Positions 41,751-49,740 of a DNA stretch of 49,740 bases are shown here, piece by piece. The DNA comes from an uncultured Methylocystaceae bacterium (GTDB lineage Bacteria > Pseudomonadota > Alphaproteobacteria > Rhizobiales > Beijerinckiaceae), in the NCBI GenBank assembly GCA_903870245.1, contig CAIQCB010000022.1, positions 1 through 49,740 on the forward strand, written 5' to 3'. Positions within the stretch are counted from its first letter, which is position 1. Every line of letters begins with the position of its first letter. The notes under the pieces are model-generated. The model worked only from the letters and a program-made list of their open reading frames with translations, did no database searches and was not told the DNA's origin. A program made the translations under genes and the position numbers.

Positions 41751-41951
41751 GACCTGCGGCTCGACTTGTGGCTCGACGGACGACTCGTCAGGGGGCACTG
41801 AGAGCTTTCTGGCCTGAATTTGCTGGATCAACAAACCCTGTGTATTTCAGCGCCGTGGCGGACCAATCTCCCGCGCCGACCAACGACTTGCCCGGGGAAC
41901 CGGGAGGTCGTAAGTTCCCGCGCATATTCAAGGCATGGCCGGGGAGGCTCT

Positions 41952-42962
41952 GTGGGCATCGTTATTCCTCTCGAAGAAAAAAAAGACGCTGGCCTCGACA
42001 GTCTGATCAAGCTCATAAGCGCCGATCTTGAGCGTACTAACCAGTTGATAATTCAGCGAACAGGCTCTGATGTCACGACGATCCCCGAGGTCGCCAACCA
42101 TCTCATTTCCGCCGGGGGCAAACGTTTGCGCCCGATGCTCGTGCTCGCCACCGCTGGTATGTGCGGTTATCGCGGGGACGGACATCTGAAATTTGCCGCC
42201 GGCATCGAATTCATGCACACGGCGACCTTGTTGCACGACGACGTTGTCGACGAATCTGGCATGCGGCGAGGGAAAATCGCCGCAAGAATGCTCTGGGGCA
42301 ACCAGACTTGCGTGTTGGTCGGTGATTTCTTGCTGGGTCATGCCTTCAAAATGATGGTTGAGCCGGGCGTCATCGCGCCCCTGACCGTGGTGTCCCAGGC
42401 GGCGGCCGTGATCGCCGAGGGCGAAATTCTGCAATTGAACGCCGCCAAGGACACCAGCACCACGGAAGACGCCTATATGGCCGTGATCCGCCGGAAGACG
42501 GCGGAACTCTTCGCCGCCGCCGCCGAGGTTGGCGTGATGCTGGCCGGAAAAGCCAGATCCGACGAAGAAGCCGCCCGTAGCTATGGCATGAACCTTGGCA
42601 TCGCCTTTCAACTGATCGACGACGCGCTGGATTACGGCGGCTCCTCGGCGAAACTCGGCAAGAATGTCGGCGACGATTTCCGCGAAGGCAAGATTACGTT
42701 GCCTGTCGTGCTGGCTTTTCGTCGGGGCTCCGATAAGGAGCGCGAATTCTGGCGGCGTACGCTGGAGAAAGGCGAGATCGCCGACAGCGACGTCGAAATC
42801 GCTTGCAACCTGATGAAAAAACACAAGGCGCTCGACGACACCATCGAACGCGCCGCCCATTACGGCGCCATCGCGCGCGACGCTATGGAGATTTTCCCGT
42901 CATCTCCATGGAAAAGCGCTCTACTGGAGGTCGTCGATTTTTGCATTGACCGGGTTTACTGA
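41952..42962 (+). CDS. ispB: Polyprenyl diphosphate synthase (octa/decaprenyl type)
   Basis: The 336-residue enzyme extends farnesyl or geranylgeranyl diphosphate with isopentenyl units to make the ubiquinone side chain. First Asp-rich motif: LLHDDVVDESGMRRG (about residue 98); second: FQLIDDALDYGG (about 220). GGKRLRPMLVLATAG is the IPP-binding region. The GTG start at 41952 is chosen for a GGGGAGG site 5 nt upstream; earlier in-frame codons lie in sequence without family character. Chain length cannot be told from sequence; in relatives it is usually decaprenyl. ispH products supply its substrate. Confidence 0.94.
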   Translation: MGIVIPLEEKKDAGLDSLIKLISADLERTNQLIIQRTGSDVTTIPEVANHLISAGGKRLRPMLVLATAGMCGYRGDGHLKFAAGIEFMHTATLLHDDVVDESGMRRGKIAARMLWGNQTCVLVGDFLLGHAFKMMVEPGVIAPLTVVSQAAAVIAEGEILQLNAAKDTSTTEDAYMAVIRRKTAELFAAAAEVGVMLAGKARSDEEAARSYGMNLGIAFQLIDDALDYGGSSAKLGKNVGDDFREGKITLPVVLAFRRGSDKEREFWRRTLEKGEIADSDVEIACNLMKKHKALDDTIERAAHYGAIARDAMEIFPSSPWKSALLEVVDFCIDRVY

Positions 42963-43284
42963 CGACCGTCTGATTTGCCGTGGCGCTTGCGCGGATCGCG
43001 CCAGACCTAAAATGCTGCGGCGGTCGTCTCCCCGGACTTTGGCGGCGACAAGCACAATTACCGGCAAGGCGTCGCCATGCGCGAAGCTCTTCACGCCCGT
43101 GAGCGTTCTCGTCCATGAGAGCGAGGCTTGAGGGCTGGACAGGGACTCATCCGCCTTTCCTGCAAGTTGCAACTGTCGCCTGTTGAGCGATTATTGCGCC
43201 GGATCAATCGATAAGGTCTTGATCTCAGGAAGTCGGCCCCACGCCTCGACCCGTCAAACATATTTTGAGCAAGTGGAGAGAATT
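42963..43284. other. Intergenic region upstream of the oligopeptidase gene
   Basis: I see no gene, clear promoter or hairpin in this 322-nt stretch. Confidence 0.4.
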
Positions 43285-45435
43285 GTGACTGGTCGAGACA
43301 CAACAAAACCCCGTCGCGGGTTGACGAAGGACTTGCCGTGTTTTGACGAGCGCGCCACCCCGCCTGTCGCCGGGAGGCGCTTATTCCATAAAATCACTCA
43401 TGAGCGTCGTCTCGACGATCCCTACGCCTGGCTCGCCGCGACCAACTGGCGCGAGGTTTTGCGTAATCCGAAAAAACTTCCGCCTGACATCGCCGCCCTG
43501 GTCAAAGCGGAAAACGCCTATTGCGAAACCGTCGTCGCGCCGCTGAAAGATCTGCGTAAAACGCTTGTCGCCGAGTTACGTGGTCGCATAAAGGAAGACG
43601 ACAGCGACGTGCCGGAGCCCGACGGGCCCTACGCCTATTATGGCCGTTTTCGCGATGGCGCGGAGCACTCGATATATTGCCGCACGCTGCGCGACGGCGG
43701 GACAGAGACGGTATTGCTCGACGGTGAAGCGCTGGCGCGAGGTCATGACTTTTTCGATCTCGGCGAGACCGCGCATTCGCCTGACCACGCACAAATCGCA
43801 TGGAGCGTCGACGAGGCTGGCTCCGAACTCTTCACCATACGCACACGCCATCTGAACGATGGCGTTGATCGTCCCGATATAGTCGCCGAAACGGATGGCT
43901 CAATTGTCTGGCGCGCCGACTCCCGCGCATTTTATTATGTGCGCATTGACGACGATCACCGCACGTCGCAGGTTTTCCTTCACGTCATTGGAGCTGATCC
44001 CGCGCGGGACCAGCTGATCATTGAGGAGCCGGACGGCTCCTGGTTTGTGTCCCTCTCGGAAAGTCGCTGCGGACATTATGGCGTTGTATCCATACACGGC
44101 CATGACGCCAGCGAATGCTGGCTCATCGATCTGCATGCGCTGGAGGCGTCCCCGCTGCTCATCGCGCGTCGTGAAGATAAGCTTCGATATGATGTCGAAA
44201 CACATGGCGATCTGATTTACATCCTTAACAACGCGGATAGCGCTGAGGATTTCCGTATCTCTGTGGCGCCGCTGGCCGCAGCCGAGCGCGCCAACTGGCG
44301 CGATGTCGTCACGCATCGACCCGGCGCAATGATTGTTGGGATGACACTTTACCAAAACTTTCTTGTCTGGCTGACACGCGAGAACTCCCTGCCATGCATC
44401 AGCATACGCGATATTTCGACGGGAGCGGAGCACTCCATCGCCTTTGACGAGGAGGCCTATGCGCTTGCTCTCGATCCTGGTCTCGAATTCGATACGAACA
44501 TTCTGCGTTTCAGCTATTCCTCGATGACGACGCCAGAGGAAATCTGGGACTATGACATGGCGACGCGGACGCGCAGGCTTCGCAAGAGGCAAGAGATCCC
44601 TTCAGGTCACGATCCTGAAAGATACGTGACGCGCCGTCTGTTCGCCGCAACGAGTGATCACGAAACCGTGCCGATCACACTCCTGCATCGCGCCGACTTT
44701 TCACCTGACGACACGGGCGCGCCTCTGTTGCTTTATGGCTATGGCGCCTATGGCCACGCCATATCGGCGAGTTTCGACGAAGACGCTCTATCTCTGGTCG
44801 ATCGTGGTTTCGTCTACGCTATCGCGCATGTGCGCGGCGGAACGGACAAGGGATGGCGTTGGTACGAACAGGGGAAGCTGGAACACAAAACTAACAGTTT
44901 CACCGATTTCATCTCCGTCGCGCATCATCTCATCGCGCAGGGCTATACCAGGGCGGGCGCGATTGTCGCGCATGGGGCCTCAGCTGGCGGCATGTTGATG
45001 GGCGCGGTCGCCAATATGGCGCCGAACCTGTTTGCCGGCGTCATCGCCGGCGTCCCGTTCGTCGATGTGCTGAACACAATGCTGCGCGACGACCTGCCGC
45101 TGACGCCGCCGGAATGGCTCGAATGGGGCAATCCGCTCACTGACCCCGCCGTCTACGACCGCCTTGCCGCCTATGCTCCTTACGAAAATGTGCGCGCGCA
45201 AGACTATCCACCGATCCTATGCATCGCCGGCCTCACCGATCCGCGCGTGACCTATTGGGAGCCGTTGAAATGGGCGGCGAAGCTGCGCGCGACCATGACC
45301 GGCGGGGGACCAGTGCTTCTGCACACTCACATGGGCGCCGGACACGCCGGCGCATCCGGCCGCTTCGAGGCGCTGGCGGATACGGCGCTGGAATTCGCCT
45401 TCGCGATTGCCTGTGCAGCGCGCGCAAAGGTCTAG
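43285..45435 (+). CDS. ptrB: Oligopeptidase B (S9A serine peptidase)
   Basis: The 716-residue cytoplasmic serine peptidase cleaves short peptides after Arg or Lys. A seven-bladed propeller occupies roughly residues 70-430, preceded by the start HERRLDDPYAWLAATNW. The catalytic domain has LLLYGYGAYGHAISASFDED, the nucleophile in VAHGASAGGMLMGAVANMAP, the Asp in AGLTDPRVTYWEPLKWAAKL, and the His in HMGAGHAGASGRFE. The acidic EWGNPLTDP agrees with oligopeptidase B rather than prolyl oligopeptidase. The start GTG at 43285 has GGAGAG 5 nt upstream; the frame is open further upstream to 43183 without family sequence. It is transcribed alone. Confidence 0.94.
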   Translation: MTGRDTTKPRRGLTKDLPCFDERATPPVAGRRLFHKITHERRLDDPYAWLAATNWREVLRNPKKLPPDIAALVKAENAYCETVVAPLKDLRKTLVAELRGRIKEDDSDVPEPDGPYAYYGRFRDGAEHSIYCRTLRDGGTETVLLDGEALARGHDFFDLGETAHSPDHAQIAWSVDEAGSELFTIRTRHLNDGVDRPDIVAETDGSIVWRADSRAFYYVRIDDDHRTSQVFLHVIGADPARDQLIIEEPDGSWFVSLSESRCGHYGVVSIHGHDASECWLIDLHALEASPLLIARREDKLRYDVETHGDLIYILNNADSAEDFRISVAPLAAAERANWRDVVTHRPGAMIVGMTLYQNFLVWLTRENSLPCISIRDISTGAEHSIAFDEEAYALALDPGLEFDTNILRFSYSSMTTPEEIWDYDMATRTRRLRKRQEIPSGHDPERYVTRRLFAATSDHETVPITLLHRADFSPDDTGAPLLLYGYGAYGHAISASFDEDALSLVDRGFVYAIAHVRGGTDKGWRWYEQGKLEHKTNSFTDFISVAHHLIAQGYTRAGAIVAHGASAGGMLMGAVANMAPNLFAGVIAGVPFVDVLNTMLRDDLPLTPPEWLEWGNPLTDPAVYDRLAAYAPYENVRAQDYPPILCIAGLTDPRVTYWEPLKWAAKLRATMTGGGPVLLHTHMGAGHAGASGRFEALADTALEFAFAIACAARAKV

Positions 45436-45842
45436 CGGCGACGCTTCGGTTTGGCGCGGCTGGCCAATAACGCGTGATGCGCGGGGCCGCCTTTGTATTC
45501 TCCTGAACAGACAAAAGATTCACCTGATCAAACAGGTGATGAGGAACCCTATCGCTACCAAGGGAGGTCAGCGCCCGGTTCCGGAGAAGTCCCTTCGCCG
45601 CATAGTCTGGGGCGAGGCCATCGGACCCACCATGATCATCGAACGCCCGCTTGGGATCGCGGAATTTTTTTGCTAGATTAATCGTAAACTACTGGAAATA
45701 CTTTATTAAACTTGGCTGATCGACTCGCGGCGTTATTTTGCCACCCGCCATATTCGCCGGGTGCTTGCGGCCGTGAACTTTGCAAGAAAATGTCGCCTGC
45801 CCCACGCTTTTCGGTTACTCAACCCGGCGGGAGAACAAACAC
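45436..45842. other. Intergenic region with leader-like hairpins upstream of metY
   Basis: No credible gene. Hairpins: TCACCTG/CAGGTGA at 45520-45539 (loop 6 nt), CACCCG/CGGGTG at 45742-45763, and CTTGC/GCAAG enclosing 45764-45785. A SAM-II riboswitch is common before methionine genes in alphaproteobacteria, but I do not see its conserved core. The 45742-45785 structure lies in the right place for a metY leader. Confidence 0.4.
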
Positions 45843-47144
45843 ATGACCATAGACTCTAATCATCCGGAAACCATCGCCCTGCACGCCGGCTGGCGCGCGG
45901 ACGCCGTCAACGGCGCGGTCGCCGTGCCGATTTATCAGACGACCTCCTATCAATTTCGCGATACGGAGCATGCCGCCAATCTCTTCGCATTGAAGGAGCT
46001 GGGTCATATTTACACGCGCATCGGCAATCCGACGACCGGCGTGCTGGAAGCGCGGCTGGCGGCGCTGGAAGGCGGGGCGGCGGCGCTGGCGCTTTCCTCG
46101 GGACAGGCGGCGTCGGCTTTCGCCGTGCAGAACCTTGCAAAAGTTGGCGACAACATCGTTTCCTCGACCGATCTCTACGGCGGCACGTGGAATTTGTTCG
46201 CCAACACGCTCAAGGATCAGGGCGTCGAGGTGCGTTTTGTCGATCCGGCGGACCCGGACAACTTTCGTCGCGCCACCGACGACCGCACTCGCGCCTATTA
46301 CGCCGAAACCCTTCCCAACCCGAAACTGACTGTTTTTCCGATTTCGGAAGTTGCAGCCATCGGCAGGGAATATGGGATACCTTTGATCGTCGATAATACC
46401 GCCGCGCCGATCATTGCGCGCCCGCTCGACCATGGCGCCGCGATCGTCGTCTATTCGACAACGAAATATCTCGGCGGCCATGGCACCTCGATAGGCGGCG
46501 CGATCATCGACGGCGGCAACTTCGACTGGGAGCGATTTCCGCAACGTCAACCCGCGCTGACAACGCCCGATCCAAGTTATCATGGCGCAATTTGGACAGA
46601 GGCGGTTAAACCCATCGGCCCTGTCGCCTACATCATCAAGGCGCGCACCACGCTGCTGCGCGATCTCGGGTCTGCGCCCTCGCCGTTCAACGCTTTCCTG
46701 ACGCTTCAGGGAATCGAAACTGTCACGCTGCGCATGGAGCGCCATGTGCAGAACACGCAGAAGGTTGTCGATTTTCTCGCCAATCGCAGCGAGGTGATCA
46801 AAGTCATCCACCCCTCGCAACAGACAGGCGAGATGCGTCGGCGCGCCGACGCCTATCTCAAAGGCGGCTACGGCGCGCTTCTTGGCTTCGAGTTGAAAGG
46901 CGGATTGGAGGCGGGCCGGCGCTTTATTGATGCGCTGACGATGTTCTACCATGTCGCTAATATCGGCGATGCGCGGAGCCTGGCGATCCACCCGGCGACA
47001 ACGACCCATTCGCAGCTGGCGGAGGAGTCGCAGCTCGCGAGCGGCGTCACGCCGGGATATGTGCGGCTCTCAATCGGCCTCGAACATATTGACGACATAC
47101 TCGCCGATCTGGAGCGTGGCCTGGCTGCGGCCGGCGGGGCTTAA
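45843..47144 (+). CDS. metY: O-acetylhomoserine aminocarboxypropyltransferase (sulfhydrylase)
   Basis: The 433-residue PLP enzyme makes homocysteine from O-acetylhomoserine and sulfide in the cytoplasm. Start ETIALHAGWRADAVNGAVAV; then PIYQTTSYQFRDTEHAANLF, YTRIGNPTTGVLEARLAALE, and the PLP-binding Lys in YSTTKYLGGHGTSIGG. The length over 420 residues and HPATTTHSQLAEESQLASGV are characteristic of the MetY group rather than MetB/MetC/MetZ. GGGAGAAC precedes the ATG. An Lrp/AsnC regulator lies directly downstream and may control it. Confidence 0.95.
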   Translation: MTIDSNHPETIALHAGWRADAVNGAVAVPIYQTTSYQFRDTEHAANLFALKELGHIYTRIGNPTTGVLEARLAALEGGAAALALSSGQAASAFAVQNLAKVGDNIVSSTDLYGGTWNLFANTLKDQGVEVRFVDPADPDNFRRATDDRTRAYYAETLPNPKLTVFPISEVAAIGREYGIPLIVDNTAAPIIARPLDHGAAIVVYSTTKYLGGHGTSIGGAIIDGGNFDWERFPQRQPALTTPDPSYHGAIWTEAVKPIGPVAYIIKARTTLLRDLGSAPSPFNAFLTLQGIETVTLRMERHVQNTQKVVDFLANRSEVIKVIHPSQQTGEMRRRADAYLKGGYGALLGFELKGGLEAGRRFIDALTMFYHVANIGDARSLAIHPATTTHSQLAEESQLASGVTPGYVRLSIGLEHIDDILADLERGLAAAGGA

Positions 47145-47158
47145 AGCGGATCAAAACT

Positions 47159-47219
47159 CTCTATCCTCTCGGGTCAAAGGCCTCAGGGGATAGAGGGTGA
47201 ATTTCGCCTTTTTCTTTTA
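47159..47219 (+). terminator. Probable terminator of metY
   Basis: CTCTATCC (47159-47166) pairs with GGATAGAG (47188-47195), followed by a short GGTGA/TCGCC hairpin at about 47196-47208 and a T-rich run TTTTTCTTTTATT. The second small stem with the T-run is the likelier terminator. Confidence 0.5.
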
Positions 47220-47247
47220 TTGACTAAATTTGTAGACTATATATAGA
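47220..47247 (+). promoter_or_regulatory. Probable promoter of the Lrp/AsnC regulator gene
   Basis: TTGACT at 47220-47225 and TATAGA at 47242-47247, spacer 16 nt, in an AT-rich stretch 39 nt before the TTG start. Confidence 0.6.
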
Positions 47248-47286
47248 AACACGCCTGTTCCTCGGTTAATGGGGTGGGGGCGATTC

Positions 47287-47799
47287 TTGGATTTTATAGA
47301 TTACAAAATCCTGGCCATTCTTCAGGAGGATGTCTCGGCCTCGGTCGCTGATGTCGCCTCCCGGGTTGGCCTGTCGCAAACTCCGTGCTGGAAACGCATT
47401 CAAAAGCTGGAGTCGACAGGCGTCATCTCCCGGCGCGTCGCCATTTTGTCTCCAGAGGCAGTTGGTCTGGGCCTGACGGTTTATGTCTCGATTGTCGTCG
47501 GCGAGCATTCTGAAGAGTGGCTGGAGAACTTCACCAGTCAGATCAATAACATGCCCGAGGTTGTTGAATTTTATCGCATGGCTGGCGATATCGACTATCT
47601 CCTGAAGGTGATCGCCGCAAACATCGCCCAATTCGACGAGTTCTATAAAAAACTGCTGAAAATCTCGACCTTCAAGAATGTCGCCTCCCGCTTCGCTATG
47701 GAGCGGATCAAATCGACGACGGCGCTGCCGCTTGGCCCCCATCTGAAACGCGCCGGGGACCGTCAGGAGAGAAAACAGCCCGATCTCGGCGCTCGGTGA
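47287..47799 (+). CDS. Lrp/AsnC-family transcriptional regulator
   Basis: The 170-residue protein has an N-terminal winged helix-turn-helix (LDFIDYKILAILQEDVSASV, then VASRVGLSQTPCWKRIQKLE, STGVISRR) and a C-terminal RAM ligand-binding domain (GLTVYVSIVVGEHSEEWLEN, FYRMAGDIDYLLKVIAANIA). Members form octamers that wrap DNA and often sense amino acids. Its position 142 nt after metY suggests control of methionine or sulfur metabolism. The start is chosen as TTG at 47287, because GGGGTGGGGG stands 6 nt upstream and AsnC proteins begin right before the xDxxDxxIL motif; an ATG at 47269 would add six residues but has no ribosome binding site. Confidence 0.9.
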   Translation: MDFIDYKILAILQEDVSASVADVASRVGLSQTPCWKRIQKLESTGVISRRVAILSPEAVGLGLTVYVSIVVGEHSEEWLENFTSQINNMPEVVEFYRMAGDIDYLLKVIAANIAQFDEFYKKLLKISTFKNVASRFAMERIKSTTALPLGPHLKRAGDRQERKQPDLGAR

Positions 47800-47988
47800 T
47801 CTCAAGAACCCGAGCGTCGCAAAGGCCCCCTCCCCCACCGCTGAACTGGTTTTTTAGCCGGGGCCGCATTTATTTGCGCCTGATCCCGACGGCATGCGTG
47901 GAAATTCGCCGGACGGGCGACATCATAACCGAAGGGGTGGATTTCCAGTAAATCCGCGCCAGACTCCAGTTTCCCCTTCCGGTTCAAG

Positions 47989-48870
47989 ATGACACTCAAC
48001 GATTACCTTCTGGCGGCGGACTCCTTCATGGCGCGCCCCGGCCTCCATGACCGACTGGGCGCGCCTGCCGTCGTCAAGGCCTTCGAGGCGGCCTTGCCGG
48101 AAATCGCCCGACGCGCGTTTAAGGATGGCGTCGGTCTCGATTATTTCAGTCAGATGATTGCGGATTTGTTCGATCTCATCGACGCTTTTCACGCAGCGAC
48201 ACGAAGGATAATCCCGACACCCGCCGCCAATAGTCTCTGGGTCCACCAGAAAATCGACCTTTTCGGGAATCTCGATCCGAGAAACGACATCGACGTAAAA
48301 AAGGTAAAGGAAATCGCCGAACGCTACGCCGCAAGCCCGTTTATCAATAACGACTATTTCAGCTGGTGTTTGCTCGATAGCATGATTTGTTCGGAAATCA
48401 GGATGTTCGCGCGGGTCATGGCGTCGACGCAATTCGGCTCCGCGCCCGCCAACCCCGCCTATTTCATGTCGAAGGGCGACCCTGCGCGCTATCGGCTGCT
48501 CAAACCAGTATTCTTTGTTCTCGGCATCCTCGCGAATTACGTCACGCCAGCGCTTGTTGGTTACTACGCCATCGAACATGGCCACGAAATCATTGGCGCT
48601 CTTTTTTATGTTATCGCTGGCGTAGGCGTATTTTCATTCCTCGCGACCTTCAGGAAAAGGCAGGCGATCAGGACTCGCAACGAAGCCTTGCTGGCAAAGG
48701 TTCAGGAACTCTACGACGCTCTGGATCGCGACGAATGTCCGGATGCGCGTTTACACGCGTTGTTTGAGGAAGCCAAAGCGCTCGGCGTCCGTTTCGACAA
48801 GATCATTACGGTCATCGCGAGGTTGCGGCGATTGGAAGCGGCCGCAGGATCGACTGAGAAGATACTCTGA
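47989..48870 (+). CDS. Membrane protein of unknown function
   Basis: I do not recognise this 293-residue protein's family. The N-terminal 160 residues are soluble and mostly helical (LNDYLLAADSFMARPGLHDR, IADLFDLIDAFHAATRRII), containing NNDYFSWCLLDSMICSEIRM with two cysteines. Two adjacent membrane helices follow (about residues 173-190, VFFVLGILANYVTPALVGYY, and 200-222, IIGALFYVIAGVGVFSFLAT). The C-terminal 70 residues are charged and probably coiled coil (NEALLAKVQELYDALDRDEC, RFDKIITVIARLRRLEAAAG). It has no signal peptide, so the helices form a hairpin with both ends in the cytoplasm. Neighbours are the AsnC gene and ftsH on the same strand, each more than 150 nt away. Confidence 0.7.
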   Translation: MTLNDYLLAADSFMARPGLHDRLGAPAVVKAFEAALPEIARRAFKDGVGLDYFSQMIADLFDLIDAFHAATRRIIPTPAANSLWVHQKIDLFGNLDPRNDIDVKKVKEIAERYAASPFINNDYFSWCLLDSMICSEIRMFARVMASTQFGSAPANPAYFMSKGDPARYRLLKPVFFVLGILANYVTPALVGYYAIEHGHEIIGALFYVIAGVGVFSFLATFRKRQAIRTRNEALLAKVQELYDALDRDECPDARLHALFEEAKALGVRFDKIITVIARLRRLEAAAGSTEKIL

Positions 48871-49032
48871 AGATGATCCGACGAAGCCATGCAAAGCGGC
48901 GGAGGGCGACTGGCGAATAAAACACCTCGAATGGCGGGATCGCGCAGGACGGGAAAGCGCCGAACAGAGAATATGTTAGCGTAAAGGCGAAATGCTGCAT
49001 TGCAGCGATTACTTCGAATATGGAGGCGGTTC

Positions 49033-49740
<708 letters not shown>

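Noticed and set aside
45660-45842. SAM-II riboswitch before metY
   Set aside because: The conserved CGGCUUGC/GCUAAAG-type core is not present.
45819-47009. 396-codon open frame opposite metY
   Set aside because: Antisense shadow of a clear metY gene with no translation signals.

Overview
The window is GC-rich chromosomal DNA from an alphaproteobacterium of the order Hyphomicrobiales (Rhizobiales), most likely a methylotroph. The first two genes, a 3'-truncated formaldehyde-activating enzyme gene (fae) and mtdB, belong to the tetrahydromethanopterin-linked formaldehyde oxidation pathway. The block parC-recO-era-rnc-lepB-acpS-pdxJ-rsh-rpoZ-NYN is a gene order familiar from rhizobial relatives. 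A methanotroph or methylotroph of the Beijerinckiaceae/Methylocystaceae type fits, but no methane monooxygenase or methanol dehydrogenase gene lies here to decide it.

Layout. 1-1.3 kb: fae and mtdB (minus strand). 1.4-5.0 kb: rpmB with a clear promoter and terminator, a MAPEG membrane protein, thrS and tRNA-Arg(ACG). 5.1-7.4 kb: alpha/beta hydrolase, cysE and an exported, membrane-anchored protein of unknown function. 7.4-12.2 kb: an accessory segment with a SulP anion transporter diverging from a possible small membrane protein, a PhoX-like phosphatase and an orphan PstS-like phosphate-binding protein; a strong PHO box precedes the last. 12.2-22.7 kb: a long minus-strand run of housekeeping genes for chromosome decatenation, recombination, rRNA maturation, signal peptide cleavage, ACP activation, vitamin B6 and (p)ppGpp. 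23.2-28.2 kb: NYN-domain protein, septal amidase and PBP1A, with a textbook CtrA-type site before the amidase. 28.2-33.9 kb: queC, an orphan sensor kinase, a uracil-DNA glycosylase-family gene overlapping kdsA, and a cytochrome b/Tat-exported molybdoenzyme pair. 33.8-35.4 kb is mostly non-coding around one SRPBCC gene. 35.4-43 kb: TerC, a repeat-bearing DUF937 protein, ispH-thrB-rnhA, a short LOV photoreceptor, a tRNA-modifying-type methyltransferase and a polyprenyl diphosphate synthase. 43-49.7 kb: oligopeptidase B, metY, an Lrp/AsnC regulator, an unrecognised membrane protein and the 5' part of ftsH.

Several groups work together. CysE makes O-acetylserine and MetY makes homocysteine, both in sulfur assimilation. 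PhoX and PstS would release and bind phosphate in the periplasm. Amidase and PBP1A remodel peptidoglycan, and the CtrA-type site suggests cell-cycle timing. No CRISPR array, phage, transposase or defence system was seen. I did not find a clear new multi-gene system. The best leads are the PHO-linked accessory segment, the cytochrome b/molybdoenzyme pair, the stand-alone LOV protein, a structured intergenic element near 23.0 kb, and the DUF937 gene with its two kinds of repeats.
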